Below are positions 34,749 through 47,873 of a stretch of DNA of 64,000 bases, one piece after another; the stretch's first letter is position 1; each line of letters starts with the position of its first letter. The notes beneath the pieces are model-generated. The model was not told the DNA's origin, did no database searches, and was given only the letters and a program-made list of their open reading frames with translations. The stretch lies in NCBI RefSeq assembly GCF_016808095.1, contig NC_068974.1, positions 33,511,090 to 33,575,089 of the forward strand, given 5' to 3'. This stretch comes from Vigna angularis (taxonomy: Eukaryota > Streptophyta > Magnoliopsida > Fabales > Fabaceae). The translations under genes and the position numbers were made by a program.

Positions 34749-37034
34749 ATAGTTTTGTAATGAAATTTCTCAAGTGCTGTTTATTTGTTACTAATAGCAC
34801 TATGAGATAAACAAAAATAAAAATTTCTAAAGCAAATACTATAAAAAATTAGCATCTCATTTCAAGATCCCAATTACGAAGACTTGTTTCTGATGTATGA
34901 TTTTGGTATAATTTGCTGCGTAATGAATTTATACTTTTTGTAAATTAATGTGTCATTATTTGGAATGTAAATATGTTTAATCTCCCTAAGTAATGCTCAA
35001 ATTCCTTTACATGAAAAAATAGTTAATAATTTATTATCAATTGTTCAAAATTTATTTCAAAACTTAGTAATCAACTAATTGGTTCATATTTCGCACTAAT
35101 TGTATAATTATAAAAGTGATAAATAAAAATCTCTAAAGCAAAAAAATTGTTCAAAATAAGCATTTAATTTCAACAATCCCAATTGAGAAAACAATGGGAG
35201 TCATATAATTTGAAGCTTTCACAGTACAACAAATAAAAAATCTGTTACTATGATAATTAATGAATTAACCCTCTAAAGAAACATATACCTAGCCTTTGGC
35301 ATATTTTGTAAATATAACCTGTGTGTTTAATAAATTTTAAAATTTTAACTTTAATCAGAAAGTTATAATTCAGTAACTATATCATGATAGTTTTTCATGT
35401 TAAGAATATGAACAACAAAGATAAATAAACAGCCCTCGCACCCACATTATTTGAGTTCAAAATCAATCATATAAATTATACTTAGCAAAAACAAAAACAG
35501 TTCATAGTTTATAATTAACTGTGACATTAAATAAATTCTAACCTTAATAATTATTAATGCAGTATTATTTTATTTAGAGGACAAAAATAGGTATAAATGT
35601 TATACAATTGATAATTTATTTCATACATAAAAAAAAAACATTTTCTCTTTCTTTTTAACTGCTTCTCTTATGTTGCTAAAAATTAAAATATAATTAAACG
35701 TAAAAAAAAGCTTAAATTAACGAAGAAAAAACAACAACAAAAAAGTATTTGTTTTGTATTTAGAAAACGATTATAAACATAAAAAAATTGTCTTTAAAAT
35801 TATTTTATATGAGTTTATATTATTTTAATTAGTAGAATTAATTATTTTTTATTTTAACATAAATATAGTAAAATTAATTATCATTAATTATAGCTTAAAC
35901 AATATCATAAATTTATATAAATTTAATTATTAAACTTAATTATATTAAATTTCAACATAAATGTAGTAGATCAGTTATCATTAATTATATCTTAAAGAGT
36001 GTAATTGGCATTTCTCTTATTATAATTATTGATGTAAAATGTATAACATGTCTTATAAATAATAATATTTAATGTTTACATAAATACTAGCTTAAAAGCG
36101 TCACTTAAATACATATAAAATAAATGTTCATTGATTACGTTGAATTCATGTATTCAAGTATTAAATGCTCGTAACAAAATGTTTTTACTAGCTGTATTTT
36201 TGTTTTACCTCCTACACACAAAATCACGTAAGAAATTAAAAATATGTACAGGATGCTATTTATCGATAATTTTGCATATAATGCAAAATTTTCAAATCAT
36301 TTCATGTACATTGAATAAAAGAACGTCATTGAAATTTTTAATTGACTAATTTATTAGATTTTATAACAACACTTCTTTAAAATTATTAGTTTTGAACATA
36401 TAAAAGTTTACCTAAACGTGTACATTTACCGAATATATATTAATTTGATAAATGTATTATATTATAGAATGCATAACATAGACATTCATTTTAACGTGTT
36501 ATAAATATTATATTTGTGCATTTCAATAACAAATATTTTTATACATGTGTCCATAAAATTATTATCATAAATAATATATTGTATGTAATAATAGACTTAT
36601 GATACTATATATTAATGAGAATTGTACTTTGTATATAATCAATACAATAAATCACATTACTCAATATTCATATAAATATTATGTAAATAAAATTAAATAA
36701 TAAAATACATTAAATATTATAAAATTCAGTTTTTATGTTTCGTCTACTTTAAAGAAAATAAAAATAAAGCTTTACATTTTTTTTTCTTGCTCAAATAAAT
36801 AAATTAGTTCTTACCTTTAATTAAGATAGACGTTTTATAAAGGTTAGACGAAATTATATTAAAAATACAATGTGGTGGGTAATAATGTCTGTTTTTAATT
36901 ATATTTACGTGTCGATTGTGATGAATAAATAAACTTTTTTTTTAGTTTTAATTGTTTTATTCTCAAGTTTAATGAATTTTATATTGTTTTGTATTTTAAT
37001 TGTTTTATGTTTGTTTTACCTTTAATTTTTTTGT
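34749..37034. other. Long AT-rich stretch, no gene seen
   Basis: About 2.3 kb with very high A+T. Open frames are short and without protein-like composition. The first 450 bases partly resemble CRP 3' flanks. Confidence 0.55.
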
Positions 37035-39600
37035 TTCAGTGTGAAATAAATGAATAGAAAGCGATTTTAGTGGAGAAAAACAAGCAAAAATTCAAGAAAA
37101 CATGTTTTTGGACAAGAAAAGATCAATTTGAAGTAAATACCCATATTGAACGTCTTTGGGATCAATATTGTCAAAGTGTCAGGGGGCTGAGCGCCCCAAA
37201 AGGGGGCCTGAGTTCCATAGGGCCAAGTGCAATGGGGCTGAGTGCCGAAAAAGGGGGGCTTGAGCACAACAGGGCCAAGTGCAATGGGTTGAGTGCCCTA
37301 GAAGGAGGGATTAGAGCAACAAGGCTAGGCGCCCCAAAAGGGGACTTGAGCGGTGTCGACGCTGACCTGCCAAAATGGGTTATTTAAGCATGTTTCTTGC
37401 AAGATTTTCACAATTATTCTCCTCATACACTTCATTCTTCACCTAGAGCAATTAGGAGAGGCCTTTGGAGGTTGTTTGAGGTGCTGGCAAGTTCTCCCAC
37501 TCCTTCTTAGGTTTTCAAGCTTCATCAATGGTGATTTTGCCTCTTTTGAGTTGAGGAAGAAGATAAGTCATGAATTGGAGATGGAAATGAGAAGGGGAAG
37601 CGCAATTGGAGTATGAAGTAACTGCAAAGAACCTTGGGAAAGGTTGTGCACCTCTCTATGGTTTTAATTTCTTCCTTATCTCTTCAATTTTGTAGAATCC
37701 TGAGTTCTCCACCTTGGAAGACTTTTCCTATTTGTTGAGATTAGATGTAATAAACTGAATATTGTGTATTTTGTGATGTTAATACATATTGTTTTCCATT
37801 TCAAAGTTAGTATTTAATTTCTATGCTTAATGTTTGCTTTGGTTTGGCCACCCATGCATGATTTGTAGTTTTTGAGGTATTGGAAAGTTTGACTTGAACC
37901 TAGAATTGGAATTCAGTAGTGCAAAAAAGGGTTTTTACGTCTATGTTTTTTGGCCATTAACTTCTAAAAAAAATACAGACATCATATCGGGAGACGTTAA
38001 ATTAATGTCAGATTTAAAAAATTCAACGTTAATTCACGTTGGACATAGAGAATATGCGATGTCTGACATAAAGCAAATTGACGTCGAATATTGTTTTATG
38101 TCTGACGTCAATTAATGGTAATTAATGTAGAATTTTGTCATTGTCCGACGTTAATCAACTATTTTGTTTTTTTTAACTAATTGTGATCCATTTTTACAAC
38201 TCTACGAGACTTGAAAAGCATAAAAACAACAAATGTAATCCAGTTTTTGATATTTTATACAGCATGAACTATGAACAATGAACTATAAGCAAAAACACAA
38301 AAACTATCACAATAGTAGTATTAACTTGTGTTGGGTTTCATAGCTATGTTATTGGTTTTGGTTGAACTTTTTTTACCACTCCTTAGAACCCCTAGTTCAG
38401 GAAAAAAAACACTAGGAGCCCTTACTTTAGTTGTATGTGAAGTATAAAAATTATTTGCAAAGTGAAGTGCGATAGATCTTTAAACGATCATAACGTTTGC
38501 TCTGGTTGTCCGATTCTCTATTATTATTTATGGATTTGAGGTAGAAGAAAATTTCCAATCACATGGCAATTAGCATAGTCGGCTATTCTTTCTAGATTTT
38601 CAAAATAATGTCGTTTTCTATTTTTTGTCAATTTTTTTGTTTTTTTCAAACTTGCAAAAATATTTCATCTAAAATTTTTTATGTGGGCCACTCATGATAC
38701 GTTGGTTCTTTGAACAAATTTTCAAGTCATTTAGAGTTGTTTTGAATATATCCTCAATTTTACTCTAAAGTTTCGATGTATAATGTGTAGTGTAGTATGA
38801 AAACGAAAAAGGAAAAGAAAACGAACTCTAAAGAAGTTCAACAATAAAACAAAAAAGTTCTTGAAAACGAAAACAAAAACGAAAATTAACCTTCTTGAAG
38901 GTGGGTTCGTGAGAATAAAGTGTTGGCGCCATTAAGAGAGAAACCAGAAAGTGCCTATGAAGAGGAACACCAAAACAATTAGTCAAAACAAATAAAAATG
39001 CCACCTAAAGTAGTTAATCAACATACATTTGTATAAAATGAAAGAAGGATTACATGTGTTAGTCGCCAAGCTTCATTCAAGAAAAGTTTGAGCAGAAAAG
39101 AGGGTATCACGCTAAGATAAAGTGAATGAATTTTCAACCTCTCACCCAATTTTTTATTGAATTCACTATCATATAACGTCTAATTCTAAGGCATTCGACG
39201 TCTTATAACCTTTTGACGTCTAATTCTAGGGCATTTGACGACATAAGAAAGTACATTTTTACCTTCGCGCCAAGAATTTTCACGAAAATTACCAATAGGA
39301 CGTCAGACTTCTTAATATCCAACGTCTTATAACCAATTGACATTAGAAAAGTCTATATCCGACGTCTAAACTGCAATTTTATTTACAAAAATGGCACTGG
39401 TGATTTTTAACGTTGGTTATTCAGTGCTTGGACGTTGAACACGTGACGTTATACGTTGTTTTTGTACTAGTGATTGAACACTTAATGGATGGAATTAAGA
39501 TGTTTGTGAATGCATGAGAATGAAGTAGATGAATTCTAGTTTTAACAAATTATAAATTCTCTATGTTAAATTTTCTTGCACACCAACTGTTTGATAAAAA
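37035..39600 (+). mobile_element. LTR-retroelement fragment interrupted by a CACTA element
   Basis: 37035-37913 and 39476 to about 39600 form one retroelement-style LTR sequence once the CACTA insertion is removed. From 37176 to 37355 it contains diverged units of about 60 bases around GGGGCTGAGCGCCCCAAAAG, giving a GC-richer patch. Its style resembles the LTR at 24629-25978. I could not fix TG...CA ends or target duplications, so the limits are approximate. Confidence 0.5.
37911..39475. mobile_element. Non-autonomous CACTA (En/Spm-type) element
   Basis: The element runs from CAGTAGTGCAAAAAAGGG at 37914 to TTTTTGTACTAGTG at 39472, whose complement is CACTAGTACAAAAA, the classic CACTA terminus. 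The left terminus has one mismatch. It is flanked by the 3-bp duplication ATT (37911-37913, 39473-39475). Subterminal repeats around a GACGTC/GACGTT core (such as TCTGACGTCAATTAA, TTGACGTCTAATTC) occur near both ends, as expected for transposase-binding sites. At about 1.56 kb it has no recognisable transposase. Confidence 0.8.
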
Positions 39601-41095
39601 TACCAATTTTTTTTTTTGTTTTTGTACACTTTGATGTCTAATTGAGTTATGAAAGGAAGAGTTGTCATGTGTGACTCAAATCCCTTAGGAAAGAATGATA
39701 TTTATCAGTTGCAATTCATCCCTCCCGATCATCTTCCTTCTTTTTTCGATTCATCCCTCCGGTCATATGCCTCTGGTTCATCTTTGAGCTTCTGGGTCAA
39801 CCAACCCACGCCCTATAGCTTTCCTCTTCCTCTCTTGTTCGCGAACCCTAGCACGAGGGTGTTGGACTTGGAAATGAACCCTTCTTCGAGCATCACTTCT
39901 TCTTGGCTTCCTTCAACTGTAGCAGCCACGAAACCTTACGTTTCATGAATCTTTAAGGTCTAGAACATTGTCATTTCATGATTAGACAAAAAATCCTTTT
40001 AAGTTGACCATCTACACCTTTGACAGGACCTAAGTGCAAATAGAAAGAATTAATGAAGATTCAAAACACAATTAATAGAAAAGAAAGTCTATTCTAGCAA
40101 AAAGATTTTTTTTTATTCTTTAAAAACCAATTTTATTTATCTAAAAAGAAGAAATTAATCTTATTTTTATTAAAAACTTATTTCTACCTTTTTACACTAA
40201 TAAACTTATTTATAAAGAATTAGAAACTAAAGAAGCTTAAGAAAATGATTTTAACATAGAAAAAGAAAACCAACTAAGGAGTTATCAATTTTTGTGAATA
40301 TATTAAATTCTACTTTTTCAATATCAATTTAGATACTAATTATTTTTTAGTCAAAACCATGGTAATTAATATTAGAGAGCAATTATAGTTCACAAACCAA
40401 TTATAATTTTTTATTCATAATAGAGACTATTTTAGATACTAATAATTTTTAGTTTATAAATTAGTATCCAAATTAGACACTATAGTGACTAATTATTTTT
40501 TATTTCTAAAATTGGTTACTGTTTAAAGATTTTTTTGTAGTGTATATTATAGTAAATGAAAGATCTCTATGCAATTGCGGTGATGAAATTACTCTTATGA
40601 AAATGATTTAAGAAATAAAAATAGTTATATAAACATTCATCAAAACAAGATTTTACACAATAAAAATTAACAACTAATAAAAATATTAAAAAATTAAAAA
40701 TGATCAAACAATTTGATACACCATGTAATAGAATTGTACAAAAGGAAAAAAATATATAGTTAAGGATATAATAAGATGAAAAATACTTGAAGGTCTCGTA
40801 AAGTTTTCTAGATATCAAAATAGTCAACCAGTTGAGAGATAATGAAAATTATTTTAGAAAAACAAAAAGTTAAGAAAAAATTATGGATTTTGCTAACGTG
40901 GAGGTTGGGGAAAAAATAGAATAAGAAGAAAAAACTAGAAAATATACGAGGTACCTAATTTTTTCAATTAAGTATGAAGATGAGAAAGAGCATGTACATA
41001 TCCAACCCCTCTCTATTCTCATACCCGTCCTAATACGCATCCCCACCTCATCTCGTTTTTGTTTAAATTGCTAAAAAACTTATAGTTTATTAGGT

Positions 41096-41165
<70 letters not shown>

Positions 41166-41673
41166 TAGTGTTTATTTTTATAACCTTTTTTTTTCTTTTT
41201 CTTTTAGCTACACATTTTTTTCTATCTTTTCCAATTGTTTAACTTACTATAAAATCAATTAATATCTCCAAGATATTTTTTCTCGTATTATATAACATTT
41301 GTGTAATTATGTTTAAATATATATGAATTAAATATTTTTATCTTTTGTGTTTGAATAGTTTTACTCCTTTTCAATATTTTTATTTAAAATATTTAACTCT
41401 CAATTTAATAGTTCAATCACATAAACTCTTCCTAGTTCCTAGGTAATATAAAAAAATTATATTTTTTTATCCTCTTATTCTTAATTTTAGTTTCATTTGA
41501 AAAACTCTTTTTATTTTGCTAAAACAATTTTAATTATCTCTCAACAATTCAACTAGTTTGATATTTGGAAAGTTTTTTAGATTCCTAAAGTATTTTTCAT
41601 CTTAGCATACCTTTAATTATACAATTTTTTTTTCAATTGAGTGATTTTATTCAATAATGTATCAAATTGTTTT
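39601..41673. other. Intergenic DNA with AT microsatellite; possible transposon end
   Basis: A 99-codon open frame at 39649-39948 matches nothing I recognise. At about 40380-40541 there are paired arms of TTAGTATCTAAATTAGACACT type, ending TTTTTTTGTAGTG, which looks like another CACTA-type terminus with no partner found. An AT microsatellite fills about 41099-41160. Confidence 0.45.
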
Positions 41674-44110
41674 TAAAATGTCAGAACCCATTTAAAACCT
41701 ATTAGAAACCCCAAGTAGTGGAAAACAAGTGTCAAGGAAGGGGATCTGAAAATTAGAAAGTGGAAAACAGGAGAGTGGACGTTCGTTTTTGGTGACGGTA
41801 GTAGTTAATGCCAAATTTCAAATGTTGTGCCACTTCTCTGCATGCTTACCTTCTCCTCCAAATCTCTGAACCCATTTTCTCCTATTTCTCTCTAAAACCT
41901 TCATCTTCTCTCTAAGAAATTCTCATCTTTTCTTTCTCCGATCATCACTCAGGCACCATTTCCACTCTTTCGGTGTCAGGGGCTTTCGATTGAACCGATC
42001 GGTTTGTGAATCTAAGCTGGTAAGTTCTTCTCTTCACTCGGTCGTGCGGTTTCCTAGACGTGCAAACCAACTTCTAATTTCATGTGTTGATCACTCTTCT
42101 AAAATGAGTGGTTCTGATAGTGTTTTGGTTTTTACTTGGTTTAGTTTTGGAAATTGTTGAGCGTTGAGGGTAGAAGGACTTATAGAGGTGAACCAGTAAC
42201 CATATCTGGAAGCGTTCGGACACGTAAGAGGTAAGGGAAGCTTATTTAATTTAATTTTATTCTTGCTTGGAATGATGGCATGTTTGTGTGAATATTGGAT
42301 GAATATGAAGTATGATTGTTACTATGTTTTGGTTGTATGAATGTATGAAGATAAATGTTGAGAAATGTATTGATAAGAGTATGAATTCTAAGTCTGGAGT
42401 TTTATGTGAAAATTGATGTTCGTCACTAAAGGTCTTTGACCGTTCGATTTTCTTGTGGACTCGGTTGAAACAGGATTCTTTCATTTGGAAAGAATTCTAG
42501 TTGAGGATGAATGTCTTCATTTTGTAATATTTATAGATGAGCGTTCGGCTAAGGGTAGTCGTTCCTTGGTGTTTGGTTATAAACTCAAGTATATCTATAT
42601 GTATTTGTATAATTCGTTCGTTCTTGAACACTATTTAAATGGTATCTTATTATATTTATCAAGTCTTTCTTCTATAAGTTTAGTAGTGCTCGGTCTTACA
42701 CCAAGCACTCGTATTAAGTGCTCAGTCTTACACTAGGCGCTTGTTCTCGTTTCCGTAATCTATCTTTATAATAAGAGCGTTCGTCCAAACTCAATACAGT
42801 TCGCTCTCTACAATGCTCGGTCTTCGACTGACATTCGGTTTCCTTGATGTTTAGCTCATTAAGAAGCTAAGTATTTATTGGCGATCGGTTTCTTCATATG
42901 ATTCCGTCAAGTACTATTATTTGATGTCCTACAGTATCTGTCTCAATTGGTTTCGGCCTAGAGTCTTAGTACTCGACCTAGGCTTTACGGTGTTCGGTTT
43001 GAACTCTCAAGATTCAGTTCATTAAATTGGCTCACTTGGTAAACAACATTCGATTATATTAGTCTTTGAGAAGTATTATTATATTCGGTCCTTTTCACAA
43101 CTAGTGAGTAACTCTCTCAATTTGATTATGTTTGAGTTGGAGACATCTTGGTCTCACTCCAAGTGTTTGGTCTTGTTCTGGATTAAAAACTAACGTGCGA
43201 TATTTGGTATCCTAAGGGATCATTATTCAAATTGGTTCAGTTGAGCTTTTAATAATGAAAGATGATAGAATACGATATGGATGAAATGACTTTGGTTATG
43301 GAAGAGTGTTCCGGAGAGGGATATCTCATGATTTGATATTGGAATGGTAAAGTATGAATGTGGGCACGCTAAGCTGGCGGTTCATCCTGATATTCCGTGA
43401 TTACTCGTTTCTCACGTAGAGAAGGGTAAGTCATGTGTGGGAATGGCAGGAAGTCCTCGTCCTAATGGTTAATTTGGACGGAACCGGCTATCCTCGGGTG
43501 GCAGCTGTTGAGGGTATCCCAGTTACTACATCACCCGGGTGCACGAACGTCGTAGCTACACAGAATTCATACAGTCCGGACAGTCAGAGTCTAGTATTAG
43601 GCTTTGCATGAAAGAGTTAATGAGTTATCTTGTTTAAATTGATTGGGTGAGATATATGTTGATAATTGCATTAAATTACATAAGCTTACCCTATTTCCTA
43701 TCTTGTTCATTTTGTACGTTCGGTGGTTGTCCTTCTGTTGCAATGATCATCCGTGTGGATGTGAGCAGAAGGAGAAGCTTTGCTGGAAAAGGCGCTGGAA
43801 GAAGAAAGTTTGGTCGAGGTAGAAGTTAAGACTGAACAGTAGAACCGTTCGGTCAGTAGTTAGTTTCTTTGTGTGATAACCATTCGATCATCTGTTGTTT
43901 TCTTCTTTTGTATGACCGTTCGGTACGTCTTCTGTAAACCGTTCGGTCTAGATTGCATATTTGTACATTTTTAATTTCCCCGTTATCTTGTAAGGTCGTT
44001 CGGCCATAAGCGTACGTCTAATCTTTTGTAAGACTAATCTGAAATATTATTAATATGTGATTATTCCCTTATATAATTTTTATACTGTATTTTTGGGATG
44101 TTACATAAAA
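41674..44110 (-). mobile_element. Solo LTR (2427 bp), minus orientation
   Basis: LTR 41679-44105 starts TGTCAGAACCCATTTAAAAC and ends TTTTTGGGATGTTACA, flanked by TAAAA on both sides (41674-41678, 44106-44110). Read on the minus strand it has the TGTAACATCCC...TGACA ends of a plant gypsy-type LTR. It is a different subfamily from the 26524 and 49211 LTRs and is rich in a CGTTCGGT motif (for example 43851-44000). No internal domain is attached. Confidence 0.87.
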
Positions 44111-45198
44111 CATATATTTGATTATTTTTACTTGTTTTTAATATTTTATTTGTTGTTTATTTAATGTAGAATACTATTTTGATATTTTTTTTATATAATT
44201 ATTTTTATTTTTTATTCATTATTAAAAGTGTAATTCTATCACTGTTAAATATTTATTATTTGTGTGATTTTATTTATGTGATGTAATATAATTTTAATTA
44301 GTATATAAAATAAAGATTTCATTAGAATTTAAAAAATTGGAGTAAAAAAACATTTAAAATATTTTTAAATTTGAACATTAATTTTTTTTTCTTTAAATAT
44401 TTTAAAATTTTTCAAATTTGTTATATTAACATTTATAAATTTAAATATTTTAGTTCACATAAAATTTTATTTACTATTTTAATTTAAAACGTATATAATT
44501 ATAAGTTTTTTTAAATATATATTATAATAAATAAAAATATTTTGATATTAAATATTTATAATATTATATTTGTAAAAAATATTTATTAATTTATGTAAAT
44601 TAATTAATTGATATTGGAATAATAAAAAATTATAAATACGAAAACAAGTACATACCGTGACGCACTGATAATCAAAACGGTACAAAATTTTAGTGTTAAG
44701 CATATATCTGTTAGTCTACACATATTTTTATAATAATAGAAAAGCTTTCTTTTCTCTCTCATTCAATCACCTTTACTTCAGTTGGATTTTGGTACGGATT
44801 AATCTGCCGTATCATATTCAATTAAAAAAATTAAATATTATTGTATTTATATCCATTCATACTTATTCAATACAATATTCATATATTAGTGATTCTATCG
44901 ACCATATAATTCATGTAAGTTTTATATATTATTAGTCAAGCTTTTAAAATTAAATTTTTAATATTTTTAAATATATTAAATTTTATGATATTAATTTATT
45001 TTCAAAAGTAAGGTTTGGAAACGAAACAATTTACATTAAAATCTATATGCCAAACAAAGATATTAAAAATAAAATATGATGGGCCTAACCGTCTTTTAGC
45101 CCATGAATTCATTAATTCACATATTTAATGAGACTTAATTTACTAGCTTATTGACAAATAATGAGCTTTAAAGTTACTTCAAACACACTTTTTGTGCC
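44111..45198. other. AT-rich upstream DNA of CRP-6
   Basis: No gene was recognised. From about 45060 the CRP upstream style returns (ATGATGGGCCTAAC, TTTGTGCCTTTAAATTGAGA). Confidence 0.5.
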
Positions 45199-45293
45199 TT
45201 TAAATTGAGATTCAATTTCCTTAAAACGCAACACAAATTTATACAAAATCTTAACCAAGAGTGTAGAGAGTTAGAATAGTTTTGGGAGAAAAT

Positions 45294-45706
45294 ATGATGA
45301 AAAGTAAAAGAGTTGCAATATTGATGGTGATTATGTTGGGTTTTGTGCAAATTCTAAGTATTGAGGCAGAACTGCCTTGTGCTGCACAATGTGCTTTAGA
45401 ATGTTTAGGTTCAGAAGACCCTTATTCTATTTGTTTGGCAACTTGTCTTGAAAGTTGCGATAAAGTGTCTACCACTCACTACAATTGTATTACAAAATGT
45501 GGAGTGAACAAGACTATCACTGTTACTATTGGTATTTATTTTTTAATCAAATTCATATTTATTTTTTTAATGTTTTTATTGTTTATAATTGAACTAATCT
45601 TCCTTTTCATCTCATTTACAATGCCTTTTATGTTTCAGATGATCGTGGTCATGTGACTGATGTGGCTGATTCCTGTTTGCAAAATTGTCCCAGATTGGAA
45701 GAGTAA
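45294..45706 (+). CDS. CRP-6: secreted cysteine-rich peptide, acidic, two exons
   Basis: Exon 1 is 45294-45531 and exon 2 is 45639-45706, with a 107-base GT-AG phase-1 intron. The upstream start of CRP-1 and CRP-4 is TTG here (45282), so I start at the ATG at 45294; another ATG follows at once. The precursor is 101 residues with a 25-residue signal peptide ending Ile-Glu-Ala. The mature part has ten cysteines: C-x3-C-x3-C-x9-C-x3-C-x3-C-x9-C-x3-C and the exon-2 pair. It is rich in Asp and Glu, so the predicted net charge is clearly negative, unlike typical cationic thionins. If the intron were kept, the frame would stay open for about 40 mostly hydrophobic codons. TTTAAAT replaces the TATA box at 45199. 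Paired with CRP-7 in a duplicated block. Confidence 0.87.
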
Positions 45707-47795
45707 TTAATTGCTTAATTGTAACAACATTCCAGAGCACAATTAGACCTTTTATTTATACATGTTTGTAATAAAAAACTTTGAAAAATAAATTTTATAA
45801 TAACTTGTGCTCTAGTTCCTTTTGATTTTAAAATATTAACGAGAAAACTTGGTAACTTAATCATTTGTCATAAGATTGATTCTCGATCCAATTTGTGTTT
45901 CCATTATACTACAATTAACAATCAAATTTCTATTATGACACAATAATGAACTAACAGAAAAATATTTCACTCTCCAGCACAATTATTAAAAAATAAATCT
46001 TTAGAGTAACAATAATTTATTGGAGGTAAATAATACTAAGCGGACTAATGTAACGAAAACACAGGTGAATGTTATCTTGATTTTATTCACTCTTCGCTAA
46101 AACAATGATAATATTATTTGGACAAGAGATCATTCATAAATAAAATCTTGAGTATTATTTTTAACTCATTTATTTTTGGTTAAAATTTTGAATAGTCTTT
46201 GAAGCACGATCACTTTTAACTACTTCATTATGTATTGTTTAGAATACAACCACTCTTAACTAAAATTAAGTGTTTTTTTGAAAAATTGTGTCATTTTCTA
46301 TTAACAAAATAAGTATTGTTTGGAAGATAATTAATCTTTGTTAACTCACTAAATATTGTTTGGAATGCAATACTTCTTACTAAAAGTAAATGATTTTAGT
46401 GAGTGTGATAATTACTACCTATTATTCATTATAACATTTTATTTGTCTTTATATAATGTGTTTTGTGTTAATTCAATGAAAAGATGTACGATTTGTACTT
46501 ATTCTTCAAAGATAGATTTAATTTTCTTTATGTGGATTATTTTGTAGGAAAACAAAAGATTGGAGAGGAATAGAGAGTAGCTCCAAAGTCTCTTACCCAA
46601 CCATTGAATGTTCTCGCTCAACAATAAGAAATTATTCTTGCTCAGTAAAATAATCACGATTGTCCACTGAGATTGAGTAACCCAACGTGTTAAAAAAGTT
46701 ATCTCTCGCCCAATAAAAGGATATTCTTACCCAGCAATAAAAGATTTTTTTTGGAAAACTACTAAAATTTGAGAGTCAAAGAAAAAAAAAATTCAGTGTG
46801 AAAACATTGTTGTAACTTAAAACATGGGTTAAGGCACTTTTAGGACTGAAAGACTCCATATTTCTTCATTTATTCCACCATTTCAATCTCGTTTTGTAAT
46901 CTAAAGCATATAAAAAATAATTAAACTTCATTTCATTGGGGTTTGATGTAATGTACCAAAACTTTTTATAATTTTTTTTATGCAATAGAATGTTTTTCAT
47001 TACTTTTGTAATCTATCTTTATTATTCATTAAATGTTTTTAACTTTACATTGCTTCTTTCACAACCCTTTGGAACATGACATAGTTTCGTAAACATACGC
47101 GAATTCCTTCTCTCTTTGCTTTTTTAATAAAGGACAATACTTGACACAACTTTCTAACTCTACAATACTAACATCTTTCTCTTTCTAAATCAATTATTTG
47201 CACATTCTTCAACATATCTTAATGTTATTAAGGTTTTGTACAATGTCTTTTAAAGAATGAAAAAGCATATCATTCTTACAAACATAAAATAAATTTTTAT
47301 TAGAGTTTGAGATGCTTTAAATTCACATATGTCAATTAAAATATACTTATTATACATTCAAACAAGACTTATTTCACTCAATATATTTATTTGTGTTTGT
47401 TTAAAAAATAAAATTTAGATGAGGCACGTGTAAAACATTTATATCTATAAGATGAAACACATTTTGAAGAAAGTTAAGATTTTGAAAAATAAAATAGTAA
47501 AATAAATGAAGAATGAAGTATTTTAAATCGTGTATAGTCTTCTACAAAAGATATTTTTATTCTTTATTTAATTCAATTATATCCTTTAAACTCAAATAAA
47601 TTAGTTTACATATTTAGTTAAACATATTCAGTAAAAATAGGTGTTTTATGGAATCAAATAAAGTTGCACAAAACTCTCTTAAAAAATATATATCTGTGTT
47701 TTAATCCTATCCATTCATTTATTGAAGTATTTAATGACTTAGATTATTGACAAATAATGAGTCGTTGAAGTTACTTCAAAGACACTTTTTGTGCC
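45707..47795. other. Duplicated 3' flank of CRP-6 and AT-rich spacer
   Basis: 45840-46440 matches 51430-52070, which is the displaced 3' flank of CRP-7 (shared ACTCACTAAATATTGTTTGG). The spacer between CRP-6 and CRP-7 shows no gene. Confidence 0.6.
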
Positions 47796-47873
47796 TTTAA
47801 ATTGATATTCATTTTCCATGAAACGCAACACATATTTATACAAAATCTTAACCTAAGTGACTCATAGGAAAAC

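Noticed and set aside
39649..39948. 99-codon plus-strand frame rich in Ser and Pro
   Set aside because: Matches no family I know, has no supported promoter or splice context and lies in retroelement-derived DNA.
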